Positions 7,244-14,607 of a stretch of DNA of 28,848 nucleotides are shown one piece after another. Position 1 is the first letter of the stretch; each line of letters starts with the position of its first letter. The notes below the pieces were generated by a model that was given only the letters and a program-made list of their open reading frames with translations, was not told where the DNA came from and searched no databases. The stretch covers positions 1-28,848 of the forward strand of contig CAXTTV010000040.1 in assembly GCA_964247295.1 (NCBI GenBank), read 5' to 3'. Position numbers and translations under genes: made by a program. The DNA comes from CAXTTV01 sp964247295 (lineage in GTDB: Bacteria; Chloroflexota; Ktedonobacteria; Ktedonobacterales; Ktedonobacteraceae).

Positions 7244-8347
7244 TTATGTACCCGTTTGAAAGATCTGTTGGTGATAATAGACTAGCGCTCCTGCCCCGAT
7301 CAGTCCAACATTGTGGCCCAATGTTGAGACCTCAATAGAGGCTGCCTCACGGGCGGTGCGCATCGCGCGGCGCTCCACCACCTCTAACGCTGGCTTTAAA
7401 ATGAGATCGCCCATCTGCATCACACCACCGCCCAGAATAATCTTCGAGGGATTAAAGATGTTGATCACATTGACCAGGCCAAAACCCAGCCCGACCGCCG
7501 CCTCGTGAATAATCTGCCGCGCGACTTGAATTCCTGCCGCCGCAGCCTTCGACACCATCTGAGCATCGACCAGGAGCGGCCCCGCCTCCTCCGCGAATGT
7601 AGAATTGATGGTCCCCTCAATCCCGGCCTCGGGATACACATACTGCTGTCCATCACGCGAACGGGTCGTGATCGCGAATTTCTTGAGCTCCTCCCCCTGA
7701 CCAGCAGCGATCAGCTCATTCGCGCGTTTCGCGATTGCCGTCCCGGACGAAATCGCTTCCAGGCAGCCGATATTGCCACAGTTACAAAGTGGGCCATCCA
7801 TCTTAATTGTCATATGTCCAAGCTCGGCTGCCGTCCCGCTCACGCCCGTGAGGATCTCCCCACCGATAATAACGCCACCTCCGATCCCGGTGCTGACCGT
7901 TATATAGACCATGTCCTGGCTGCCTTTCCCAGTCCCGAGCAGAAACTCACCCAGGCCAGCGACATTCGCATCATTCTCCAGATAAATATCTTTCTGGATT
8001 GTCTTGTGAAGGATATCGCGCAGAGGAATATCGATCCAGCCATGAAGATTAGGAGGCGAGAAAATCACCCCGGTCTGGCTATCTAGTGGGCCAGGAGCCC
8101 CAATACCGATCCCTTTAATATCATCTAATGATACCCCAGCCTCCTTTACAACCTTACGAATACTATCTTCCATTCGTCGAATTACTGTAAAGGGGCTGCT
8201 ATCTTCTCCAATCAGATTGTTGTCACGCGACAACAGCTCTTGCCCGCGCAGAACGGCGGCTCGGAGCTGAGTTCCACCCAAATCGACGCCAACAACCAGC
8301 GGAAGCTCCTGTGTATACGTTTCTGCTATTGCTAATTTTTCCATCAT
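7244..8347 (-). CDS. ROK-family glucokinase
   Basis: This 367-aa cytoplasmic sugar kinase phosphorylates glucose or a related hexose. The N-terminal ATP site is VVGVDLGGTQLRAA (18-31), the catalytic acid is D126 in LENDAN, and the ROK zinc motif has H178 followed by CNCGNIGCLEA with C188, C190 and C195. GIGGGVI and ILGGGV complete the nucleotide fold. It is longer than typical ROK kinases (about 300-320) because of an insertion at about 215-265 between the zinc loop and the C-terminal helices. Two ATGs are adjacent (8347 and 8344); the ribosome site is weak. It is first in the minus-strand run, divergent from the molybdoenzyme gene. There is no helix-turn-helix, so it is a kinase rather than a ROK repressor. 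Confidence 0.9.
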   Translation of the reverse strand: MMEKLAIAETYTQELPLVVGVDLGGTQLRAAVLRGQELLSRDNNLIGEDSSPFTVIRRMEDSIRKVVKEAGVSLDDIKGIGIGAPGPLDSQTGVIFSPPNLHGWIDIPLRDILHKTIQKDIYLENDANVAGLGEFLLGTGKGSQDMVYITVSTGIGGGVIIGGEILTGVSGTAAELGHMTIKMDGPLCNCGNIGCLEAISSGTAIAKRANELIAAGQGEELKKFAITTRSRDGQQYVYPEAGIEGTINSTFAEEAGPLLVDAQMVSKAAAAGIQVARQIIHEAAVGLGFGLVNVINIFNPSKIILGGGVMQMGDLILKPALEVVERRAMRTAREAASIEVSTLGHNVGLIGAGALVYYHQQIFQTGT

Positions 8348-8584
8348 ATTTTATGGCTCCATTGCTTAGAATGTATGTAGCGCTCTTCTCTTTCAAGAGT
8401 TGTTTTTTCAACACAAGAGGTCGCATCTGATGATACTCCATTTTCGTGTACCTGAACAAGAGGCAGAAGCTCACTACACATCTACATTGTATGAACGTCT
8501 GATATACTTACCTCGACAAAGTGTTCTCTATTATGTAAATAGATAAAGATCAAAACGTGTATTCAGCGAAAGAAAAAAGGTGGA

Positions 8585-8660
8585 GATTACAGAAAAAGCG
8601 GCTTTCGAGCGTCTCCTTAGTAAGACGCGATAGAAAATCGCTGTTTTTATCTGTAATTTT
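8585..8660 (+). promoter_or_regulatory. Structured 5' leader before the molybdoenzyme gene
   Basis: Bases 8585-8592 pair with 8651-8658, and the pairing continues inward (A8593-A8597 with T-rich 8645-8650, GCG 8598-8600 with CGC 8639-8641 or neighbouring bases). Enclosed are two smaller hairpins: GCGTCT/AGACGC (8609-8614/8623-8628) and GCGAT/ATCGC (8627-8631/8637-8641), which overlap by two bases. The outer stem ends just before the ribosome site GGAG at 8662-8665. The shape suits a cis-acting leader controlling translation. I could not match it to a known riboswitch class. The rest of the 8348-8672 gap is AT-rich; I see short dyads near 8383-8412 but no promoter I would defend. Confidence 0.45.
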
Positions 8661-8672
8661 CGGAGTAAAGAG

Positions 8673-10373
8673 ATGAGAAGCATAGAGAAATATAAAATGC
8701 GTCGTTTCTGGTCTGGGGTGGTTGCGGGCCTGGGTGCGGGAATTATCGCTACTATTCTTATGTTATTGCTACATCAGGCGCTCGGCACTATCTCTCTGCC
8801 CGAGGTTGTGGGATCTCGACTAACGACGTTACTCTCCCCCGATCTCTTCACGCGTCTTCATGAGCTTATCGGTGGTGATGCCAAACTCTACCTTTTCTAT
8901 GGTGTTGTGGTGGGACAGTGTCTATTATTTGCCCTGGCTGGCGGATTAGCCAATCGCTTCGCTCGCCTTGCTAACGATATCAGTCACTGGCGTCTGGCTT
9001 CTCTACTGGGGGCAGGGCTCTGGTTGTTCGCTGGATTGATTCTTTTGCCGATCAGCGGAGCCGGGATCTTTGGCATGGATCTGGTGGTCGGGATTGGGAG
9101 CACGATGCTAGTGCTGGCGCTGATCGCTTTAAGCTTCGCCGCTGCTTTTGCTCTCACCTTAGAGGTTTTGAACGTTACCCGGTTGGCTGAAATCCCAGTC
9201 AAAGAAAAAGGCATCACCGAAATCTCCGAAAGCGGTGAGGCTCAACAGGGTATCGAAGAAGATGAACTTCCAGAAGAGGAATACGCGGGCGCATCCCTGC
9301 CCTTATCCCGGCGCGCCCTCTTAAAGCGTGGCGCGATTATCGCCGGGATCGCTGTAGCTGGTGTCGCAGCCATTAAATTTATCGGAGACGGCCTGGGAAG
9401 TGGGATCGGCAATATATCGGGGACTGTGAAAAGCGCGGCGCGTAAAATCGTACCCGCGCCCAAACCCAACTATGGAGAGCTGGCCCCCGTCGTCAGCCAA
9501 TCCATCGAAATTACTCCTACAAATCAATTTTATGTTGTCTCCAAGAATCTTTTTTCAGATCCTAACGTCAACGTCAATGGCTGGTCGATGCGGATCGACG
9601 GTGCAGTCGAGCATCCCTACACCCTCAACTATAGCGAACTGCTCCAGCAACCGATGCAGACGCAGTATGAGTCTCTGATGTGCATCAGCAACGAGGTCGG
9701 TGGGGAGTACATGAGCAATGCCCAGTGGGAGGGGATCAGGTTGGAAACCCTCTTAAACAAGGCGGGAATCAAGCCGGGGGCCAGCAAAGTTGTGTTGCAT
9801 GCCGTCGATGATTATAGCGATAGCATCCACATGGCGAAAGCCTTAGAGCCAACGACCGTGGTTGCCGTCCGCATGAACGGTGCGCAGTTGCCTCCCGGCC
9901 ATGGTTTCCCGGCGCGACTCCTTGTCCCTGGCATTTATGGAATGAAGCACGTCAAATGGATCAACCGGATCGAAGTTACCAACCAGGATTATCAAGGGTA
10001 CTGGCAGCAGCGGGGCTGGAGTGATCCCGCGCCCCTCAAAATGACCTCGCGGATCGACACCCCCAAACAGAACCAGCATATGGAGGTTGGGCCGCGCTAC
10101 ATTGCCGGGGTAGCCTTCTCAGGCAACAAAGGCATCAGTGAAGTTGATGTCAGCCTCGACGGAGGCAAAACCTGGCAGCGAGCCACCCTCAAGCAGCCGA
10201 GCTCGCAAATGAGCTGGGTTCTGTGGCAACTGAACTGGAACGCCACCGGGGGAGCGCACATCATCGCCGTCCGGGCGATAGATCTGGAAGGCAACGTCCA
10301 GGACCCCACAACCGCTCCACCCCAGCCCGATGGCTCCTCCGGATACCACACCATCAACGTCACCGTCGGCTAA
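8673..10373 (+). CDS. Membrane-anchored molybdopterin oxidoreductase, sulfite-oxidase type, with internal Tat motif
   Basis: This 566-aa protein begins with four hydrophobic helices (about 12-36, 72-95, 107-127 and 135-164). An acidic cytoplasmic stretch follows, then a twin-arginine motif SRRALLK (212-218) directly before a fifth helix (about 220-236). The remainder, about 270-566, is an exported catalytic part: an Oxidored_molyb domain with the molybdenum-ligating Cys337 in SLMCISNEVGG and a GHGFPARLLVPGIYGMKHVKW segment, then a Mo-co dimerisation-like domain with VDVSLDGGKTW. A GGAG site lies 7 bases before the ATG. The electron acceptor is unknown; the helices may carry electrons or only anchor it. 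It is probably extracytoplasmic. The physiological substrate cannot be assigned from sequence. Confidence 0.88.
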   Translation: MRSIEKYKMRRFWSGVVAGLGAGIIATILMLLLHQALGTISLPEVVGSRLTTLLSPDLFTRLHELIGGDAKLYLFYGVVVGQCLLFALAGGLANRFARLANDISHWRLASLLGAGLWLFAGLILLPISGAGIFGMDLVVGIGSTMLVLALIALSFAAAFALTLEVLNVTRLAEIPVKEKGITEISESGEAQQGIEEDELPEEEYAGASLPLSRRALLKRGAIIAGIAVAGVAAIKFIGDGLGSGIGNISGTVKSAARKIVPAPKPNYGELAPVVSQSIEITPTNQFYVVSKNLFSDPNVNVNGWSMRIDGAVEHPYTLNYSELLQQPMQTQYESLMCISNEVGGEYMSNAQWEGIRLETLLNKAGIKPGASKVVLHAVDDYSDSIHMAKALEPTTVVAVRMNGAQLPPGHGFPARLLVPGIYGMKHVKWINRIEVTNQDYQGYWQQRGWSDPAPLKMTSRIDTPKQNQHMEVGPRYIAGVAFSGNKGISEVDVSLDGGKTWQRATLKQPSSQMSWVLWQLNWNATGGAHIIAVRAIDLEGNVQDPTTAPPQPDGSSGYHTINVTVG

Positions 10374-10374
10374 A

Positions 10375-10511
10375 CGTAGATCGGGCCTTGTGTGAAACAT
10401 CATGTTCTGGTGAGTACCACAGCCTCTGGAACCGGTTTCCAGAAGACTCTGCTGGGAAAAATCCAAAGGAACCGGGGACAAACCGAAGGAGGGGAGACTG
10501 CGTAGATCGGG
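10375..10511 (+). repeat. Intergenic repeat, copy C (partial), flanked by 11-bp direct repeats
   Basis: Bases 10445-10504 align with the minus strand of 4753-4691 (copy A), roughly four-fifths identical by eye, and the start GACTCTGCTG..GAAA also matches the left end of copy B at 21891. CGTAGATCGGG occurs at 10375-10385 and again at 10501-10511, and GTAGATCGGG also occurs inside copy A. The inverted terminal ends seen in A and B are not complete here, so this is a degenerate copy. It starts directly after the stop codon of the molybdoenzyme gene, the same position the other copies take relative to their upstream genes. Confidence 0.6.
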
Positions 10512-10645
10512 TCACATGTGGACCTGTGGGAATGGGACGCACTCCCCTTCGTCGTTCAACCACCCTTCTCCCAGACCTTCCCTCCCGTGTTCATTTTCAC
10601 ACGTCTGCTCATTTGTACAACAAGAGACCTGAACATATGTGAGAA

Positions 10646-10855
10646 ATGTTTGCTCTCATCCACTCGACCGAACTGCATGTAAAGGGGACCGGTGTGGATC
10701 TGGGCCTGGACAGCTCCTATAATAGCCTGCCCACCACCAACGCCTATACCTATGAACATGGAAACAACTGGACCTTGAATCTGTGTGCCAGCCAGTATCT
10801 GGACCTGAGCAAGCCCGCCTCGGGCATCGCTATATCGGATTGTCGGCAATCCTGA
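10646..10855 (+). pseudogene. RHS/YD-repeat protein remnant
   Basis: A 69-codon open stretch reads HVKGTGVDLGLDSSYNSL and then EHGNNWTLNLCASQYLDL. This resembles the N-terminal region of RHS/YD-repeat proteins, where a GxGxxLxLxRxYNS motif is followed by GxGWxLNL. No continuation is found up- or downstream in any frame, and there is no clear ribosome site, so it looks like a decayed fragment. Between it and the sigma factor gene (10856-11050) I see only AT-rich sequence with no gene. The whole 10374-11050 interval appears to be a graveyard of repeat and gene fragments. Confidence 0.45.
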
Positions 10856-11050
10856 TTCTTACGCGCTATTTCTCATTTCGCTCCAGGGTGTGCGCGCTTT
10901 TCGTTAGATATTATTTTACAACCCGGTTTGTTATCTATACTTTTATGAGTTTTTTTTACTCGTCCAAAAAGTGTCCGAATTCCCGTTTGTTAATGATTAT
11001 AGTAAGTAGAGGCATCAAAAGCAGCAGAAACGGAATAAGGCGAAGGCAAA

Positions 11051-11605
11051 ATGGTGACGGATGTTTGGGTGGTAGAACGCTTGCGGGCAAAAGATGCTCA
11101 GGCTTTTCAGGTTCTGATCGAGCGATTGCAGCAACCCCTGGTGGGATACCTGCACCGGCTCGTTGGAGATCGTGAAGTTGCCCTCGACCTTGCACAAGAT
11201 ACGTTTATGCAGGTGTATAAGGAGATTGGGAAGACTTCACCTGATCTGTTGCTGGAGGCCTGGATCTACCGGATCGCGACAAACTATGGGCTCCGGCACC
11301 TGAAAAGGAAGAGGCTTAAGCAGTTTGTGGGCCTGGAAGAAAAGGGGGGATATGTGGATGCGCATTTACAGGTGGCCGGGCCGGAAGCAGAGACTGAGAC
11401 CAGGATGCTGGTTCAGCAGGCTCTGGGAGCCTTGAAGCCGAAAGATGCCGCGATCCTCCAGTTGCATTATGGCAACGGCTTTTCTTATGACGATATCGGC
11501 AGAATCTTGGGGATAGGCGCGGATGCTGTTAGAAAGCGCATCGCTAGAAGTGTTGGGCGTTTTCGGGGCGCGTATGAGCAGAGTATCGCGCACAATCATC
11601 AATAA
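11051..11605 (+). CDS. ECF-type RNA polymerase sigma factor
   Basis: This 184-aa group IV sigma factor directs RNA polymerase to a dedicated set of promoters. Region 2 spans about 5-70 (LGDxE-like REVALDLAQDTFMQVYKEI, then AWIYRIATNYGLRHLKRKR). Region 4 spans about 120-175, with the helix-turn-helix YDDIGRILGIGADAVRKRIARS. There is no region 3 or N-terminal extension. AAGG precedes the ATG by four bases. The next gene, 26 bp on, encodes an anti-sigma-like membrane protein, which is the usual partner arrangement. The target promoters are not identifiable from the window. Confidence 0.92.
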   Translation: MVTDVWVVERLRAKDAQAFQVLIERLQQPLVGYLHRLVGDREVALDLAQDTFMQVYKEIGKTSPDLLLEAWIYRIATNYGLRHLKRKRLKQFVGLEEKGGYVDAHLQVAGPEAETETRMLVQQALGALKPKDAAILQLHYGNGFSYDDIGRILGIGADAVRKRIARSVGRFRGAYEQSIAHNHQ

Positions 11606-11631
11606 ATATCACGGACGGGCGGGCAAAAGAT

Positions 11632-12558
11632 ATGCGGTGGTTACAGTATAAAGATGGGACGCGACATCCAGAAGAGAGCAGCCTGCTGGCATATGTACGT
11701 CAACAGAATCTGGAAGATATAAAGCAGCTCCACCAGCATATTGTGCAGTGTTCAAGCTGTCAGCGGATCTGTGAGGGGTATATTCAGGTAAGCGACCAGC
11801 TCCAGGTAGTGCGACAGATGCAGCGGAACCTGTATTATCCCGAGCCGTTGGCCGAGACGGTTATCGCCAGGGTTGAGCGAGAGCAGAGCTGCTTGTTTTA
11901 CAATCCGTTTTATCTTGATAGTTTTCGGATACCCGGACTGGCTCCCTTATCTGCCCTGTTTCTCTGTTTGTTCCTTGGGGTGTTGGTTACGTTCGCGTCC
12001 GGTCATACCTCTCTTTTACCCACGTTTGGGCTGGACCGATCGGAGAACACCGGGACGAAGTCGACGGGTGTTACCATCCCTTCAAGGCAGTTGACTCCAA
12101 CTATCGAGCCATCTCAGCAACCCGGCAGCAATGGACAAAGTTTGGGTGTAACTCCGACCGCGTCAGTCGTTGCGCAGGCCACTCCAACCAGTGTGGTCGC
12201 CACGGCTACCCCGCAAACACAGTCCTCGATCATTGAGATCTGCCACGTTCAGATCGATCCCGATGATCCAGGAAGTGGACGTATGGAGATATGTGGCAGC
12301 CATTTTCAGGTGGGAGATCGGATCTCGCTGGTTGTGGATCGGCGGGGAATGGCTCCTCAGGTTCAACCTCCGGTTCAGGCCGATGATCGAGGGGGCTTTC
12401 ACAAAATTATTGTTGTGCATAGTTGTAAAGAAGTTCCTATTGCCATTTACGCTCAGGACCAGAGCAATCGAAATCTTAGCTCCAATATTCTAGAAAATGT
12501 TCCGTTCGGTAATTGTACCGCAACATTCTCAGGCCCGCGCGAAAAGAAACGGACATAA
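11632..12558 (+). CDS. Membrane anti-sigma factor with zinc-finger motif
   Basis: This 308-aa protein probably holds the adjacent sigma factor inactive until an envelope signal arrives. The cytoplasmic N-terminus has the zinc anti-sigma motif H36-x3-C40-x2-C43 (HIVQCSSC). A single transmembrane helix lies at about 104-124. Outside, a Thr/Ser/Pro/Gln-rich linker (about 130-200) leads to a Cys-containing beta-rich domain (about 205-300; C at CHVQI, EICGSHF, HSCKEV and GNCTATF) resembling Ig/IPT-like folds. It follows the sigma gene by 26 bp and is surely in the same operon. The ribosome site is weak. The sensing role of the outer domain is inference. Confidence 0.85.
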   Translation: MRWLQYKDGTRHPEESSLLAYVRQQNLEDIKQLHQHIVQCSSCQRICEGYIQVSDQLQVVRQMQRNLYYPEPLAETVIARVEREQSCLFYNPFYLDSFRIPGLAPLSALFLCLFLGVLVTFASGHTSLLPTFGLDRSENTGTKSTGVTIPSRQLTPTIEPSQQPGSNGQSLGVTPTASVVAQATPTSVVATATPQTQSSIIEICHVQIDPDDPGSGRMEICGSHFQVGDRISLVVDRRGMAPQVQPPVQADDRGGFHKIIVVHSCKEVPIAIYAQDQSNRNLSSNILENVPFGNCTATFSGPREKKRT

Positions 12559-12653
12559 TTCTAACGCGTCCAGGCCGGCGCGACTCAAAATTGAAGACAA
12601 ATATTTATAGCGAGAAATTCAGGATTAGTCTTTCGAGGGGAAGGGGAATTGGG

Positions 12654-12878
12654 ATGATGAAGCAGTGTGCGTGGTGTTTACGACTAATCAATGAGCGAGG
12701 CGAGAGCATCTCCAATGGGCCTGTTGAGAAGGAATATGAGGCTTCCCACGGTATGTGTAAAGAGTGCGCGAAACAGTGGTTGCGGCAAGCGATGGATCAG
12801 GAAAATAATACTTCTGCTTCCCTATATCTGCTGCACTCTTTACAGACCGATCTTTATTGCTGTAATGTCACATCGTAG
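12654..12878 (+). CDS. Small CxxC zinc-ribbon protein
   Basis: This 74-aa protein has two CxxC pairs, CAWC (residues 5-8) and CKEC (about 36-39, in HGMCKECAKQWL), spaced as in a treble-clef or zinc-ribbon knuckle, and two more adjacent Cys at the C-terminus. I chose the ATG at 12654, with GGGG and GGG purine tracts just upstream; a second ATG follows immediately. The frame is open for another 47 codons upstream, but that part overlaps the anti-sigma gene and looks non-coding. Function is unknown. Position after the sigma/anti-sigma pair suggests co-transcription. A weak inverted repeat, AGGCGC/GCGCCT (12877-12882/12900-12905), follows the stop. Confidence 0.6.
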   Translation: MMKQCAWCLRLINERGESISNGPVEKEYEASHGMCKECAKQWLRQAMDQENNTSASLYLLHSLQTDLYCCNVTS

Positions 12879-12933
12879 GCGCGCCGTTTACGCGCTGTAG
12901 CGCCTGATGAGCTCATGTACACGCCGGTTTTAG

Positions 12934-13803
12934 TCAAGGTTTTCGCAGGAAATCTATGAGAAATTGATTGACCAGCTCTGGCTTTTCCTGCTGAACCCAG
13001 TGACCGCTATCGGAGATACGATGAATATGAATGCCTGGAACCCACTGCTCAAGGCCCTCGGTGAGCGAGATCCCTAGCGCGGTATCCTGTTCTCCCCAGA
13101 TAAGCAGGGTGGGCATCGAGAGCCGCATCTGTTGCCAGTTGTGATTAAGAGACCACTTTAACTGGCGATAATAGTTGATGCTTGCCGTCATCGCGCCCGG
13201 CTTGCTCATCGCTTCCCGATAGAAGTCAAGCACTTCGTCTGGGAAAGCAGCTTTCTGGTAAGCCGCCATCTGGATTAGCTCACCGATCCGCGCCGCATGG
13301 TTCTGAAGAAGGATAAACTCGGGCAACCAGGGGATCTGAAAGGCGAGAATATACCAGCTTTTGCGCCTCTGCTCCGGCGTCTTGATATCTCTCTGCATCG
13401 CCGCCGGGTTCGGAGCATTAAGCACAATCAAGTGAGAGGTCAGCTCGGGATAACGATCCGCGAAGGCCCAAGCCAGCGCTCCACCCCAATCGTGTCCAAC
13501 AATCACGGCTTCCCGAAATCCTAGACCAACAATCAAGCCTTTGATATCCAGCAACAGATTTGGAACGTCATAGCCAGTGCGCGGTTTATCTGTGTCGTTG
13601 TAGCCTCGCAAATCTGGCGCGACTACGGTATAGCCAAGATCGGCCAGCGCCGGAATCTGGTGACGCCAGGAGAACCAGAATTCTGGGAAGCCATGCATCA
13701 GCACTATCAGGGGCCCGTTGCCCTGGGTCACATAGTGCATGCGAATACCATTTGTCATAATGTCGCGGTGCTGCCAAGTCTCAGTGGGAATAGGGATCGC
13801 CAT
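12934..13803 (-). CDS. Alpha/beta hydrolase, epoxide hydrolase type
   Basis: This 289-aa hydrolase probably opens epoxides or cleaves a related ester or halide. Visible features: oxyanion motif HGFPEFWFSWRHQ (37-49), DLRGYNDTDKP (64-74), nucleophile Asp105 in VGHDWGGALA, Tyr151 and Tyr211/212 in positions expected for the epoxide-activating tyrosines, Asp240 in LLIWGEQDTALG, and His268 in DSGHWVQQEKP. A near-ideal AAGGAGG precedes the ATG at 13803; in-frame codons further upstream lack support. It starts 85 bp after sdhB in the same direction, with a GC hairpin between them. A haloalkane dehalogenase is less likely because of the tyrosine pair. Confidence 0.87.
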   Translation of the reverse strand: MAIPIPTETWQHRDIMTNGIRMHYVTQGNGPLIVLMHGFPEFWFSWRHQIPALADLGYTVVAPDLRGYNDTDKPRTGYDVPNLLLDIKGLIVGLGFREAVIVGHDWGGALAWAFADRYPELTSHLIVLNAPNPAAMQRDIKTPEQRRKSWYILAFQIPWLPEFILLQNHAARIGELIQMAAYQKAAFPDEVLDFYREAMSKPGAMTASINYYRQLKWSLNHNWQQMRLSMPTLLIWGEQDTALGISLTEGLEQWVPGIHIHRISDSGHWVQQEKPELVNQFLIDFLRKP

Positions 13804-13826
13804 TATCAGAAAACCTCCTTTTTCTT

Positions 13827-13882
13827 TCTTCTTTATAAAGAAGAGCGGCCCGACCTGGAGAGGATCGAGCCGCGATCGGGCC
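13827..13882 (-). terminator. Hairpin and palindrome after sdhB
   Basis: On the minus strand, GGCCCGA (13882-13876) pairs with TCGGGCC (13853-13847) and is followed by GCTCTTCTTTAT, a pyrimidine-rich tail. Immediately beyond is an 18-bp perfect palindrome (13827-13844, core CTTTATAAAG). The first part probably weakens or ends sdh transcription. The palindrome lies 24 bp before the hydrolase start and could be part of the same terminator or an operator for that gene. Confidence 0.5.
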
Positions 13883-13888
13883 TGGAGC

Positions 13889-14596
13889 TTACTCGCCAGT
13901 ATTGTCATTGTAAACGATCGCGCGTTTCACCTGCTCGATCAGATCGGTCACCGGGATACCGCGTGGGCAGGCATCAGTGCAGTTAAAGATCGTGCGGCAG
14001 CGCCAGACACCATCGCCCTTTCCGAGAATCTGCATGCGCTCAGTGGCCCCCTGGTCGCGACTATCGAAGATAAAGCGGTGCGCATTGACGATTGAGGCCG
14101 GACCAACCCAGTCCTGACTACCCCAGATCGAGGGGCAGGACCCAGTACAGGCTCCGCAGAGAATACACTTGGTACCTTCATCGAAGCGCTCCCGCTGTGA
14201 AGCAGATTGTAAGCGCTCCGTTCCTGGCTCGCTATCATAGGTAATCAGATAGGGCTTGACCGCCTTATACTTCTCAAAGAAGGCATCCATATCCACCACC
14301 AGATCGCGGATCACCGAGTAGCCCAGCATTGGCTCAATTGTCACCTTTGCGCCCACGTCACGCATCAACACTTTACAGGCCAGACGGTTGCGACCATTGA
14401 TCCGCATCGCATCGGAGCCACAGACGCCGTGAGCGCAGGAGCGACGATATGTCAGCGAGCCGTCCATTGTCCACTTCACCGTATTTAAGGCATCGAGCAG
14501 GCGGTCGATGGGATCGGCCTCAACCGAATACTCGGCCCAATAGGGCTTTTTATCTTTATCGGGATCGAAGCGCTTGATACGCATCAGAACTTTCAT
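13889..14596 (-). CDS. sdhB: Succinate dehydrogenase iron-sulfur subunit
   Basis: This 235-aa electron-transfer subunit of complex II passes electrons from FAD to quinone at the inner face of the membrane. Cluster ligands are visible: [2Fe-2S] at C54, C59, D62 and C74 (CAHGVCGSDAM then LAC; Asp in the third position is also found in E. coli SdhB), [4Fe-4S] at C144, C147 and C150 (CILCGACTGSCPS), and [3Fe-4S] with C154, C200 and C206 with C210 closing the second motif (CRTIFNCTDACPRGIPV). Length and order are normal. It starts 11 bp after sdhA and is the last sdh gene. Confidence 0.96.
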   Translation of the reverse strand: MKVLMRIKRFDPDKDKKPYWAEYSVEADPIDRLLDALNTVKWTMDGSLTYRRSCAHGVCGSDAMRINGRNRLACKVLMRDVGAKVTIEPMLGYSVIRDLVVDMDAFFEKYKAVKPYLITYDSEPGTERLQSASQRERFDEGTKCILCGACTGSCPSIWGSQDWVGPASIVNAHRFIFDSRDQGATERMQILGKGDGVWRCRTIFNCTDACPRGIPVTDLIEQVKRAIVYNDNTGE

Positions 14597-14607
14597 GGTA
14601 GTTTCCC

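Noticed and set aside
8585..8660. Assignment of the leader to the Moco riboswitch class
   Set aside because: I could not recognise the class's conserved bases by eye; only the helices are supported.
10223..10642. 139-codon open frame on the plus strand
   Set aside because: It overlaps the end of the molybdoenzyme in another frame and continues into the repeat; its composition is Arg/His-rich and unlike a real protein.
13804..13908. Extended N-terminus of the epoxide hydrolase
   Set aside because: It would overlap sdhB and the terminator, while a near-perfect ribosome site precedes the ATG at 13803.
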